36,807 bases of DNA, taken from the IMG/VR virus record IMGVR_UViG_3300047564_004503, positions 1 through 36,807 of that record; one strand, written 5' to 3'. Under the pieces are notes generated by a model that was given only the letters and a program-made list of their open reading frames with translations, was not told the DNA's origin and ran no database searches. Position numbers and translations under genes: made by a program. Below are positions 11,379 to 17,755 of this stretch, one piece after another. The stretch's first letter is position 1; each line of letters begins with the position of its first letter. This DNA is from a virus.

Positions 11379-11438
11379 TGTGACAGTTGAATAGGTGGCA
11401 CAGCGGAGGGTTCCCCCCTCCCCTTTGCCCCTTATAAT
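11379..11438 (+). promoter_or_regulatory. Operator palindrome plus -10 (site J)
   Basis: TGTGACA (11379-11385), N10, TGGCACA (11396-11402), then 30 nt to TATAAT (11433-11438). The gap has a GGAGGG/CCCTCC hairpin. The operator is identical to that of site G. Confidence 0.75.
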
Positions 11439-11460
11439 TGATTCATCAGCAACCCACCCA

Positions 11461-12054
11461 ATGCCCGCCAAACTCTCCGTCTCCGAAGTTCACGGCAAAC
11501 TCACCACCTTCAACTTCACTAACGTTGCCAAACCCGGTCGCAATAAGGGTGAGCGTGGGCAACTGATTGAAGTCGCCCTGGGCATTCCTAACACCTCCAA
11601 CCTTACCGACCTGGTAGACGGCGAACTGAAAACTTTCACTCAGGGTGAATCAATCGCTGTAACCCAGTTGAAGCATTGCCTCTCTGAAATCATCGAAGAC
11701 GGTGTTAACTTCGCTGATAGTAAGGTCGGAGAAAAACTCAATCAAACCATCTACGTTGGTTTCACCCGCACCAATCAATACCTGGGTTCGGTTGTACTGA
11801 ATGCCAAATCTGATCCTGTTCACTATCAGCAACTGGAGCAGGATTACAACTTCATTTGTGATGCCATCCGCCATGCATTTGCTGCTGGTGAACAACTCAA
11901 AACCATCACCGGTCCTAACAAACTCCTGCAGATTCGGACCAAAGCATCTAAAACTAACGGCGCTTATGTTCCTCTGACCTTTGCAGGTTGCACTCTGAAG
12001 GATAAGGGAATGGCGTTCTATCTGTGCGGCAAATTCGGTAAGGAAGTCCTGTGA
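11461..12054 (+). CDS. PD-(D/E)XK nuclease, MutH/Sau3AI/MvaI-like (197 aa)
   Basis: ERGQLIEVALGIP (31-43) with Glu37, then TDLVDGELKTF (49-59) with Asp50 or Asp53 and Glu55-x-Lys57, match the catalytic core E...D...ExK of the MutH/Sau3AI and MvaI/BcnI endonuclease group. The length fits a single nuclease domain. These enzymes nick or cut short DNA sites. In a phage it could act in host DNA breakdown, repair or site-specific nicking. No methyltransferase is seen next to it, which argues against a classic restriction-modification pair. It is the best expressed candidate by its full promoter (site J). Confidence 0.6.
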   Translation: MPAKLSVSEVHGKLTTFNFTNVAKPGRNKGERGQLIEVALGIPNTSNLTDLVDGELKTFTQGESIAVTQLKHCLSEIIEDGVNFADSKVGEKLNQTIYVGFTRTNQYLGSVVLNAKSDPVHYQQLEQDYNFICDAIRHAFAAGEQLKTITGPNKLLQIRTKASKTNGAYVPLTFAGCTLKDKGMAFYLCGKFGKEVL

Positions 12055-12109
12055 CGGTCGGGGCACTGGCACACTCCCGGAGGGAGCGGCACCGCTGACC
12101 CTGTAGAAT
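12050..12109 (+). promoter_or_regulatory. Operator palindrome plus -10 (site K)
   Basis: TGTGACG (12050-12056), N10, TGGCACA (12067-12073), then 30 nt to TAGAAT (12104-12109). The gap has two hairpins, CTCCC/GGGAG and AGCGG/CCGCT. The upstream TGA is inside the left half-site. Confidence 0.65.
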
Positions 12110-12137
12110 TATCCCATACCAAACGACACCGGAACCG

Positions 12138-12314
12138 ATGACCTACAACCCTGAGACCCTCACCACCGTGACCCTGCCCGAAGGTAAGTGGCACACCATC
12201 CGGACTGCCGTGCTCTGCTTTGCCTGTGATGAGAGCACACGGGGCAACCGTGCCGACTCGGCGTACTGGATGGCAGCATACAACGACCTGAAGGAGGCAC
12301 TGGGGATGGACTGA
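12138..12314 (+). CDS. Small protein of unknown function (58 aa)
   Basis: ATG 12138 lies after the CATACCAAACGACACC leader. It begins MTYNPETLTTVTLPEGKWHT and has two Cys in LCFACDESTRG. Its G+C is among the highest in the window. No family is recognised. Confidence 0.65.
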   Translation: MTYNPETLTTVTLPEGKWHTIRTAVLCFACDESTRGNRADSAYWMAAYNDLKEALGMD

Positions 12315-12334
12315 CCCCCTCCCCCCGTTCGTGC

Positions 12335-12340
12335 TACAAT
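12335..12340 (+). promoter_or_regulatory. Possible -10 element
   Basis: TACAAT, 28 nt before the ATG at 12368, without a full operator. It is preceded by CGTTCGTG, which recurs twice at 12593-12634. Confidence 0.35.
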
Positions 12341-12367
12341 TCTCTCAGTTCACACCTCTCCCCTCTC

Positions 12368-12574
12368 ATGCGCTTCCCCCTCTCCCCCTGCTCTGACCTG
12401 CAGACCCGCCAAATCAAGTGGATCTCCCGTGCTGACCAGTTGAAGAACGGGTCCCGCCCCTCCGCCTACATTCACTGGGGACTGCCTGCCACCGTGCTGG
12501 CGGCACAGTACTCTGAGACCCACGCTACCAATCACCGCTGCCCCGTGAGTGGGTGGGTCAGTCTGCAGGGGTGA
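12368..12574 (+). CDS. Small protein of unknown function (68 aa), very GC-rich gene
   Basis: It begins MRFPLSPCSDLQTRQIKW and ends CPVSGWVSLQG. Its G+C is extreme, unlike the AT-rich DNA starting 100 nt later. No motif is recognised; it is the last gene of the small-gene part. The start is the first ATG after a plausible -10. Confidence 0.55.
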   Translation: MRFPLSPCSDLQTRQIKWISRADQLKNGSRPSAYIHWGLPATVLAAQYSETHATNHRCPVSGWVSLQG

Positions 12575-12580
12575 GTCCCC

Positions 12581-12670
12581 CGCCCTCTGGGGCGTTCGTG
12601 ATGGCAGTCCCTGCCCTTCGTTCGTGATTGCAGTTAAGGGGGCGTCCCGCCCCGCCCCCCTGCGGGGGCG
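12581..12670 (+). terminator. Array of four GC hairpins, probable terminator block
   Basis: Four consecutive hairpins: CGCCC/GGGCG (12581-12594), GGCAG/CTGCC (12603-12615), GGGGCG/CGCCCC (12639-12653) and CGCCCCC/GGGGGCG (12653-12670). The last two share one base, so they may compete. Only a short T run follows (TGGTTT). The array is at the composition boundary. Confidence 0.5.
12593..12634 (+). repeat. 16-bp direct repeat, 26-bp period
   Basis: CGTTCGTGATGGCAGT (12593-12608) and CGTTCGTGATTGCAGT (12619-12634) differ at one base. The CGTTCGTG part also occurs at 12326-12333. Confidence 0.75.
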
Positions 12671-12756
12671 TGGTTTAAAAACGCAACACTACCCTAACCT
12701 ACAAAGTGTTACCCAAGCGAATAAAATATAACACTCAAAAATAAAAAAATTCCGCC

Positions 12757-12787
12757 AGTAAAAAAATATCAAAAAACCTTTTTTACT
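12757..12787. repeat. AT-rich inverted repeat
   Basis: AGTAAAAAA (12757-12765) pairs perfectly with TTTTTTACT (12779-12787) over 9 bp with a 13-nt loop. It could be a weak bidirectional terminator, just before the first AT-rich gene. Confidence 0.5.
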
Positions 12788-12819
12788 ATATAAGTTTAAA
12801 AAGTTTTGTATTTTTGCCG

Positions 12820-12996
12820 ATGAGAAAAAATTTTGACCACGATGTTCGTTCAATACAGGTCGATCATATCACAGGAGAGTATTATATCACTTTGCCAGAG
12901 AGCATGGTAAATGAATTGTATTGGTATGAAGATACTGAGATTGAATTTAATTTAGATGGGAAAGAAATCATTCTTTCTGAACACAAGGAGGATTGA
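12820..12996 (+). CDS. AbrB/MazE-like small DNA-binding protein (58 aa)
   Basis: I start at ATG 12820, not the in-frame TTG two codons earlier. The stretch GEYYITLPESMVNELYW followed by a DTEIEFNLDGKEIILSEH part fits the swapped-hairpin AbrB/SpoVT fold: a beta strand, an IPxxxxxxL-like turn, then an acidic-to-basic hairpin. Such proteins are transcription regulators or antitoxins. No toxin partner is adjacent. It is a possible phage regulator, and at the boundary between the two promoter classes it is worth noting. Confidence 0.6.
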   Translation: MRKNFDHDVRSIQVDHITGEYYITLPESMVNELYWYEDTEIEFNLDGKEIILSEHKED

Positions 12997-13021
12997 CAAC
13001 CTCTATATAATACGTTATGAT
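12993..13021 (+). promoter_or_regulatory. Near-consensus sigma70 promoter
   Basis: TTGACA (12993-12998), 17 nt, TATGAT (13016-13021). A second TATAAT is within the spacer (13006-13011). It overlaps the stop of the AbrB-like gene and drives the glycosyltransferase gene. Confidence 0.7.
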
Positions 13022-13043
13022 ATTGAAGTAATTACAATCAATT

Positions 13044-13802
13044 ATGGCTAAAGGATTTACTGTTAAAGCAAAAGCGCCAGTTGCCAAACCCCAGAATGAA
13101 GAATGGGATTATGAAAAGGCGAAGGAGATGATTAGAGGAAAATCAATCGTCTTCTGTTTACCTGGTAGAAACGTTTCATATACATTTTTAAAGAACTTTG
13201 TTCAGATGTGCTTTGATCTGGTTCAGACCGGAGCAAGCATTCAAATCTCTCAAGACTACTCTTCAATGGTGAACTTTGCCAGATGTAAGTGTCTTGGTGC
13301 AAATGTTCTAAGAGGTCCGGACCAGATTCCTTGGGATGGAAAACTAAAGTATGATTGGCAACTTTGGATTGACTCTGACATCGTATTCAGCACACAGCAA
13401 CTTCTGCAACTAGTTCTGATGGAAAAGGACATTGCTGCAGGATGGTATTGTACCGAAGATGGTATGACAACATCGGTTGCTCACTGGTTAGAAGAAGATG
13501 ATTTCAGAAACAATGGTGGAGTTATGAATCATGAAACGCTTGAGACTATGAGCAGGCGTAAAAAACCATTTACTGTAGACTACACTGGATTTGGATGGCT
13601 TCTGATTAAGAACGGTGTCTTTGAACATTCGGAAATGAAGTATCCATGGTTTGCTCCTAAGATGCAGGTCTTTGAATCTGGAGAGGTTCAGGACATGTGT
13701 GGAGAAGACGTATCATTCTGTTTGGATGCTAAGGAAGCAGGATTTGAAATCTGGTGTGATCCACGGGTACGAGTCGGTCACGAAAAGACAAGAATTATCT
13801 GA
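13044..13802 (+). CDS. GT-A type glycosyltransferase (252 aa)
   Basis: After a Lys/Ala-rich N-terminus, residues 33-130 have the GT-A nucleotide-binding order: SIVFCLPGRN, then the LWIDSDIVF segment with the DxD motif at residues 110-112, which binds metal and sugar nucleotide. GEDVSFCLDAKEAG (about 219-232) is the typical acceptor-site Glu/Asp and helix of GT2-like enzymes. It may glycosylate virion proteins, DNA or host surface sugars; the sequence does not say which. Confidence 0.7.
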   Translation: MAKGFTVKAKAPVAKPQNEEWDYEKAKEMIRGKSIVFCLPGRNVSYTFLKNFVQMCFDLVQTGASIQISQDYSSMVNFARCKCLGANVLRGPDQIPWDGKLKYDWQLWIDSDIVFSTQQLLQLVLMEKDIAAGWYCTEDGMTTSVAHWLEEDDFRNNGGVMNHETLETMSRRKKPFTVDYTGFGWLLIKNGVFEHSEMKYPWFAPKMQVFESGEVQDMCGEDVSFCLDAKEAGFEIWCDPRVRVGHEKTRII

Positions 13803-13806
13803 TAGA

Positions 13807-13971
13807 ATGGCTAACGAGCGTTATAATATCCTCTGTAAGGGAAGAAAGATTTATTCAAATCTTACAGAGGAAGAATATTTCGACACAATGGAGGATTTGG
13901 CATTTAAGTTTTATGACAGTGGTGATCCAAATCCTGAAGAACTAGAAACTGAAATTATTGAAGGAGATTAA
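13807..13971 (+). CDS. Small acidic protein of unknown function (54 aa)
   Basis: ATG 13807 is 4 nt after the previous stop. It begins MANERYNILCKGRKIYSNLT and then has an acidic helix (EEYFDTMEDLAFKFYDSG). It is conserved-looking and in the same operon as the glycosyltransferase. Its function is not recognised. Confidence 0.7.
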   Translation: MANERYNILCKGRKIYSNLTEEEYFDTMEDLAFKFYDSGDPNPEELETEIIEGD

Positions 13972-13976
13972 AGAAC

Positions 13977-14126
13977 ATGGCAGTGAAAGCAAAAGTTGGT
14001 CTGAACAAGAGCTCTTATATTCCCGGACCTCCTAAGAGAACTCTTCAAGGTGATGGTGGTGGAACTAAATATGCCGCTACTTCTCGTAATAAAGCTCGTA
14101 AAAAGTACAGAGGACAAGGTAAGTAA
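13977..14126 (+). CDS. Small basic protein (49 aa)
   Basis: ATG 13977 follows AAGGAG about 10 nt upstream. It is strongly basic, with the C-terminus SRNKARKKYRGQGK, and a Gly/Pro/Ser-rich middle (IPGPPKRTLQGDGGG). It may bind nucleic acid or the capsid interior. Its stop overlaps the next start by 1 nt. Confidence 0.7.
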   Translation: MAVKAKVGLNKSSYIPGPPKRTLQGDGGGTKYAATSRNKARKKYRGQGK

Positions 14127-14491
14127 TGCTTCTGGTTGAAACATACTTAGAAAAAAGTTCAATACATGGATTTGGATTATTTGCATCCAAATCCATTCCT
14201 AAAGGAACAAAGGTTTGGGAATTTACTCCAGGATTAGATAGAGAATGGAGTATTGAAGAATTTAATTTACTACCAGAAAAGGCTAAAAATTATATACTTC
14301 ACTATGGATGGTTAGATCCTATACTTAATAAGTATAGATTTCCATTCGACCATGATCGTTTTATTAATTGGAGTAAAAATCCAAATGTCTCTGGGACAAG
14401 TGATGAAATCTTTGCAATAGTAGATATTCAAAAAGATGAAGAACTAACTTTTCCCTTTGAAGAAGATGCTCTTTCTATGAAATATAGGTAA
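14126..14491 (+). CDS. SET-domain protein, lysine methyltransferase-like (121 aa)
   Basis: It shows SET-domain motifs in order: GFGLFASKSIPKGT (15-28), then RFINWSKNPN (78-87, matching the NHS-type knot region) and EELTFPFEE (105-113, matching the ELTYDY motif). The protein is minimal, lacking a cysteine-rich post-SET part. Family members methylate protein lysines with S-adenosylmethionine. In a phage it may modify host or virion proteins. It overlaps the previous gene by 1 nt and shares its operon; SpeD, also S-adenosylmethionine dependent, lies two genes on. Confidence 0.75.
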   Translation: MLLVETYLEKSSIHGFGLFASKSIPKGTKVWEFTPGLDREWSIEEFNLLPEKAKNYILHYGWLDPILNKYRFPFDHDRFINWSKNPNVSGTSDEIFAIVDIQKDEELTFPFEEDALSMKYR

Positions 14492-14492
14492 A

Positions 14493-14702
14493 ATGTTACA
14501 GCTAAACCCAAATATCCCAGTAGTGACCCCAAAAGGAACCGGCTGGGCATTTTTTTTAATTGATCGATCTCAAGAACATGACTTGGAATGGGTTGTTTTT
14601 CTTGATGATGGTGGTATTTGTTGGACTTTTCGCAATAAAGACATAAGAATTCAGAAAAATAGCACGTTTTCTCGTAAAAATATTACAACTTTTAATGAAT
14701 AA
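14493..14702 (+). CDS. Conserved small protein (69 aa)
   Basis: ATG 14493 lies 1 nt after the previous stop. It is beta-rich (GTGWAFFLIDRSQEHDLEW, then WVVFLDDGGICWTFRNKD), consistent with a small barrel. Similar proteins are found in cyanophages next to structural genes. Its function is unknown. Confidence 0.7.
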   Translation: MLQLNPNIPVVTPKGTGWAFFLIDRSQEHDLEWVVFLDDGGICWTFRNKDIRIQKNSTFSRKNITTFNE

Positions 14703-14741
14703 ATAAATTTTTACAATTTTTAGATATTGGAACAGTTTTCG

Positions 14742-15068
14742 ATGGGTAAACACCTACTATTGGAGGTGTATGATGTTGACTTTAACCTTATTAATGACGT
14801 AAATTCTCTTCAGAACGTCATGATAAAGGGTATTGAACGTGCAAAAATGACGATTTTGAATACATTTTCACATTGTTTCTTACCACAAGGTTGTACAGTC
14901 GTCATCGCACTCGCAGAAAGTCATGTTTCATGCCACACTTGGCCAGAAAATGGATGTTTGGCAGTAGATGTTTATACATGTGGTGAAGGAAATCCTAAAT
15001 TAATTGCTCTTGAGATACTCAAGTACCTTAATTCTTACTCATATTCTCTACGAGAACTAGATCGTTAA
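14742..15068 (+). CDS. speD: S-adenosylmethionine decarboxylase proenzyme (108 aa)
   Basis: It converts S-adenosylmethionine to decarboxylated S-adenosylmethionine for spermidine synthesis. The ESHVSCHTWPENG segment has the self-cleavage bond Glu59-Ser60, which yields the pyruvoyl group, and the conserved His65. Cys80 in VDVYTCGEG matches the third catalytic residue. I chose ATG 14742; the in-frame TTG at 14727 is less likely. Length fits the compact bacterial type. SpeD is a common host-derived metabolic gene in cyanomyoviruses. ATAAATAA at about 14698 may be a weak late -10 element. Confidence 0.9.
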   Translation: MGKHLLLEVYDVDFNLINDVNSLQNVMIKGIERAKMTILNTFSHCFLPQGCTVVIALAESHVSCHTWPENGCLAVDVYTCGEGNPKLIALEILKYLNSYSYSLRELDR

Positions 15069-15076
15069 ATAGAAGT

Positions 15077-15096
15077 AAGGAGATAGCAACCTCCTT
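15077..15096 (+). other. Small hairpin after speD
   Basis: AAGGAG (15077-15082) pairs with CTCCTT (15091-15096) across an 8-nt loop; it is followed by TATAAAAG. It could be a weak terminator or a sequestered Shine-Dalgarno. Confidence 0.45.
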
Positions 15097-15106
15097 TATA
15101 AAAGTT

Positions 15107-15128
15107 CTGTTTTATTTTATTAAAACAG
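15107..15128 (+). other. Hairpin before the gene at 15137
   Basis: CTGTTTTA and TAAAACAG form a perfect 8-bp stem with a 6-nt loop. The 3' arm runs into the Shine-Dalgarno (AGGAG at about 15127), so folding could control translation. Confidence 0.5.
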
Positions 15129-15136
15129 GAGCTAAA

Positions 15137-15391
15137 ATGTCTAATTTACCAGTCGATAGAGATTCAAACTACATGAGAGAAATGTGGGGAACCACAAAAC
15201 TTACCACAGATTATCAAAGTTTTGAGGAGCAATCTAAAAAAAGAGTCCTTCAAGAAGTAGTTCATGACAAATCACCAGTTCATGACTTTTCAAAGCAAGA
15301 AGAGATTCATCAGAAAATCAGAAATGATGAAGATTATGATGATTGGGAGTATGGAACTGAGCCAACATACGGTCCATTCTGGAAAAAATAA
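15137..15391 (+). CDS. Conserved cyanophage protein of unknown function (84 aa)
   Basis: It follows AGGAG, with a hairpin just before it. It begins MSNLPVDRDSNYMREMWGTT and ends EYGTEPTYGPFWKK, with a charged, probably disordered middle. Proteins of this kind sit upstream of the baseplate genes in cyanophages. No function is recognised; it may be a structural or assembly factor. Confidence 0.75.
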   Translation: MSNLPVDRDSNYMREMWGTTKLTTDYQSFEEQSKKRVLQEVVHDKSPVHDFSKQEEIHQKIRNDEDYDDWEYGTEPTYGPFWKK

Positions 15392-15392
15392 C

Positions 15393-15400
15393 TATAAATA
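15393..15400 (+). promoter_or_regulatory. T4-type late promoter
   Basis: TATAAATA is a perfect match to the T4 late -10 consensus recognised by the gp55 sigma factor. It lies 22 nt before the gp25 ATG and starts the baseplate gene block. Confidence 0.8.
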
Positions 15401-15422
15401 ACATCAAGAAGTTTTTTGTTCG

Positions 15423-15824
15423 ATGGCAGTAACAAGGATATCTAGATCGTTTAAAGATATTAGTTTATCCTTTGAGCCCCATCCGGTGACTAAGGATCTA
15501 CCAATCATTAAAAATGAAACAGCGATAATAAGATCGGTAAGAAATCTAATTCAAACAGTTGTAACAGAAAAGTTTTTTAACTCTCTTCTGGGAACTCAAA
15601 TACGTTCCACATTGTTTGAATTCTGTGATTATGCAACTGCGTCTACGATTCAGTTGCAAATTGAAACAACTCTTACCAATTTTGAACCAAGAATTGAAAA
15701 CATTCAGGTGTTGGTAGATCCTAGACCAGATGAAAATGCATTTTTGATTACCCTTATTTTTGATATTATTGGACAAGAAATTCCCAGACAAGAATTTTCA
15801 TTCCTTCTAGAGGCAACCAGATAA
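15423..15824 (+). CDS. 25: Baseplate wedge protein gp25 (133 aa)
   Basis: Length is nearly that of T4 gp25 (132). The pattern of an N-terminal basic region, a helix (IIRSVRNLIQTVVTEKFFNSL), then TLFEF and a C-terminal beta region (NIQVLVDPRPDENAFLITLI) fits the gp25-like/GPW family, which belongs to the contractile sheath baseplate wedge core. It forms the wedge with gp6, gp7 and gp53 in T4. It follows a late promoter and precedes gp6 by 1 nt. Confidence 0.85.
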   Translation: MAVTRISRSFKDISLSFEPHPVTKDLPIIKNETAIIRSVRNLIQTVVTEKFFNSLLGTQIRSTLFEFCDYATASTIQLQIETTLTNFEPRIENIQVLVDPRPDENAFLITLIFDIIGQEIPRQEFSFLLEATR

Positions 15825-15825
15825 A

Positions 15826-17754
15826 ATGCCTTTTACAAAATTTACCAATTTAGACTTCGACCAGATTAAGACTTCAATCAAAGACTATCTCCGTGCAAAT
15901 AGCAATTTCACGGATTTTGATTTTGATGGGTCTAATTTTTCTGTCTTAATCGATACCCTTGCCTACAATACTTATATTACAGCATTTAACTCTAATATGA
16001 TTGTAAATGAATCCTTCTTGGATTCAGCAACTCTTAGAGAAAATGTTGTTTCTCTTGCAAGAAATATTGGATATGTCCCAAGATCTAGAAAATCTTCAGA
16101 GGCAGTAGTTTCTTTTGACGTTACGATTCCAGAGGGAACTACAAGCCCGACAATTACTTTAAAATCTGGTTTAGTTTGTGTTGGTAAAGCATCAAACTCT
16201 TCATATGTTTTTTCAGTTCCAGATGATATAACTGTACCAATTAAAAATAATCAGGCACAGTTTACCGATACAACAATATATCAAGGAACATTTTTAAGAA
16301 AAGAGTTCACTGTTGACGGATCTATAAATCAGAGATTCATTATAGAAAACTCATTTATTGATAGTTCTACAATTAGAGTTTATGTAAAAGGACCTAGTGA
16401 TGATGGATTGGGGATACAATATCAACAGATTGATAATATCTTAAACATAGGAGATGAATCAAAAATTTATCTCATACAAGAAGTTCAAGATGAAAAATAT
16501 GAAATTGTATTCGGTGATGGAATACTTGGTAAAAAGTTAGATAACAGTTCAGTAATTACAGTAACTTATATTATTACCGATGGTGAAGAGGGTAATGGTG
16601 CAAGTGAATTTTCTTTTGCGGGCAATTTCAGAGACTCTAAAAATGCACCACTTATAAGTGATGCAATTTCAATAAGCACAGTCCAATCTTCTCAAAATGG
16701 ATCTGAAATCGAATCTATAAACTCAATAAAATATTTTGCTCCTAGATTGTACTCGTCACAATACAGAGCAGTTACAAGTAGAGATTATGAGGCTATCATA
16801 AAAAACATATATCCAGATACAGAATCTGTTTCTGTTGTGGGTGGAGAAGAATTAGATCCTCCTGAATATGGATCAGTTTCTATAAGTATAAAACCAAAAA
16901 ATGGAACTTTTGTTTCCGACTTTAATAAGGAACAAATTTTAACAAAATTAAAGCAATATTCAATATCTGGAGTTAATCAGAAAATTATAGATTTAAAAGT
17001 ACTATATGTCGAAATTGATTCATCTGTTTACTATAACTATTCATTGGTTTCTTCAGTAGACAGTCTTAAATCAAAAATTTTAAAAACTCTAACTGATTAT
17101 TCCAATTCTATAGATCTTAACAAATTTGGTGGAAGATTCAAGTATAGTAAAGTTCAACAAATTATTGATAACTCAGATAATTCAATTACATCTAATATTA
17201 CAAAGGTAAGAATTAGAAGAGATTTAAAAGTAATCCCAAGTTCACCAGTTACATATGAATTGTGCTTCGGAAACAGATTTCATATAGTCAATGTTGGTGG
17301 GTACAATATAAAAAGTACAGGGTTTAAAGTATTTGGGCAGAAAGATACAGTTTACTTAACTGACGAGCCATATAAAAAAGCAGACGGTACTCTAGATGGT
17401 AGTAAAAGGGGAAATATCTTTTTGTTTAGATTTAATGTCGATAATCAACCAGTAAAAGTTTCCAATTCAATTGGTTATGTGGATTATGAAAAAGGTGAAA
17501 TATTTTTAGGAGCACCAGAACCTATAATTATAGAATCTACAGTAAAACCATCGAATGTGATTGAGATTCAAGCTTTTCCAGATTCAAATGATATAGTTGG
17601 ATTAAAAGACTTGTATATTTATTTTGACATTTCTGCAAGTGAAATAAATATGGTTAGAGATGTAATTGCATCCGGAGATAATATATCTGGTGTTACATTT
17701 GTAAAAGATTTTTACACTTCAAGTTATTCAAACGGGAATTTAACGAGGTCATGA
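15826..17754 (+). CDS. 6: Baseplate wedge protein gp6 (642 aa)
   Basis: Length is close to T4 gp6 (660). The N-terminal half (FTNLDFDQIKTSIKDYLRAN, then FTDFDFDGSNFSVLIDTLAYNT) matches the baseplate J/gp6 core fold, and the FRDSKNAPLIS...SSQYRAVTSRDYEAIIKNIYP region is characteristic of the family. gp6 dimers link wedges into the baseplate ring. ATG 15826 is 1 nt after the gp25 stop. It is followed by a good Shine-Dalgarno (GAGG) for the next gene. Confidence 0.9.
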   Translation: MPFTKFTNLDFDQIKTSIKDYLRANSNFTDFDFDGSNFSVLIDTLAYNTYITAFNSNMIVNESFLDSATLRENVVSLARNIGYVPRSRKSSEAVVSFDVTIPEGTTSPTITLKSGLVCVGKASNSSYVFSVPDDITVPIKNNQAQFTDTTIYQGTFLRKEFTVDGSINQRFIIENSFIDSSTIRVYVKGPSDDGLGIQYQQIDNILNIGDESKIYLIQEVQDEKYEIVFGDGILGKKLDNSSVITVTYIITDGEEGNGASEFSFAGNFRDSKNAPLISDAISISTVQSSQNGSEIESINSIKYFAPRLYSSQYRAVTSRDYEAIIKNIYPDTESVSVVGGEELDPPEYGSVSISIKPKNGTFVSDFNKEQILTKLKQYSISGVNQKIIDLKVLYVEIDSSVYYNYSLVSSVDSLKSKILKTLTDYSNSIDLNKFGGRFKYSKVQQIIDNSDNSITSNITKVRIRRDLKVIPSSPVTYELCFGNRFHIVNVGGYNIKSTGFKVFGQKDTVYLTDEPYKKADGTLDGSKRGNIFLFRFNVDNQPVKVSNSIGYVDYEKGEIFLGAPEPIIIESTVKPSNVIEIQAFPDSNDIVGLKDLYIYFDISASEINMVRDVIASGDNISGVTFVKDFYTSSYSNGNLTRS

Positions 17755-17755
17755 T

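Noticed and set aside
478-12073. Palindromes as NtcA or CRP sites
   Set aside because: NtcA sites are GTA-N8-TAC and CRP sites TGTGA-N6-TCACA; here the spacer is 10 nt and the half-site is TGGCACA.
478-12073. Palindromes as simple intrinsic terminators
   Set aside because: No T run follows; seven of eleven copies have an A-G mismatch in the stem; two are inside coding sequences; and the distance to the -10 is fixed, which fits a promoter element better.
12549-12731. 60-codon open frame over the hairpin array
   Set aside because: Composition follows the hairpins and the direct repeat; no start signal and no gene-like pattern.
12977-12998. A toxin-antitoxin pair with the AbrB-like protein
   Set aside because: The next gene is a glycosyltransferase with its own promoter and there is no small toxin-like gene on either side.
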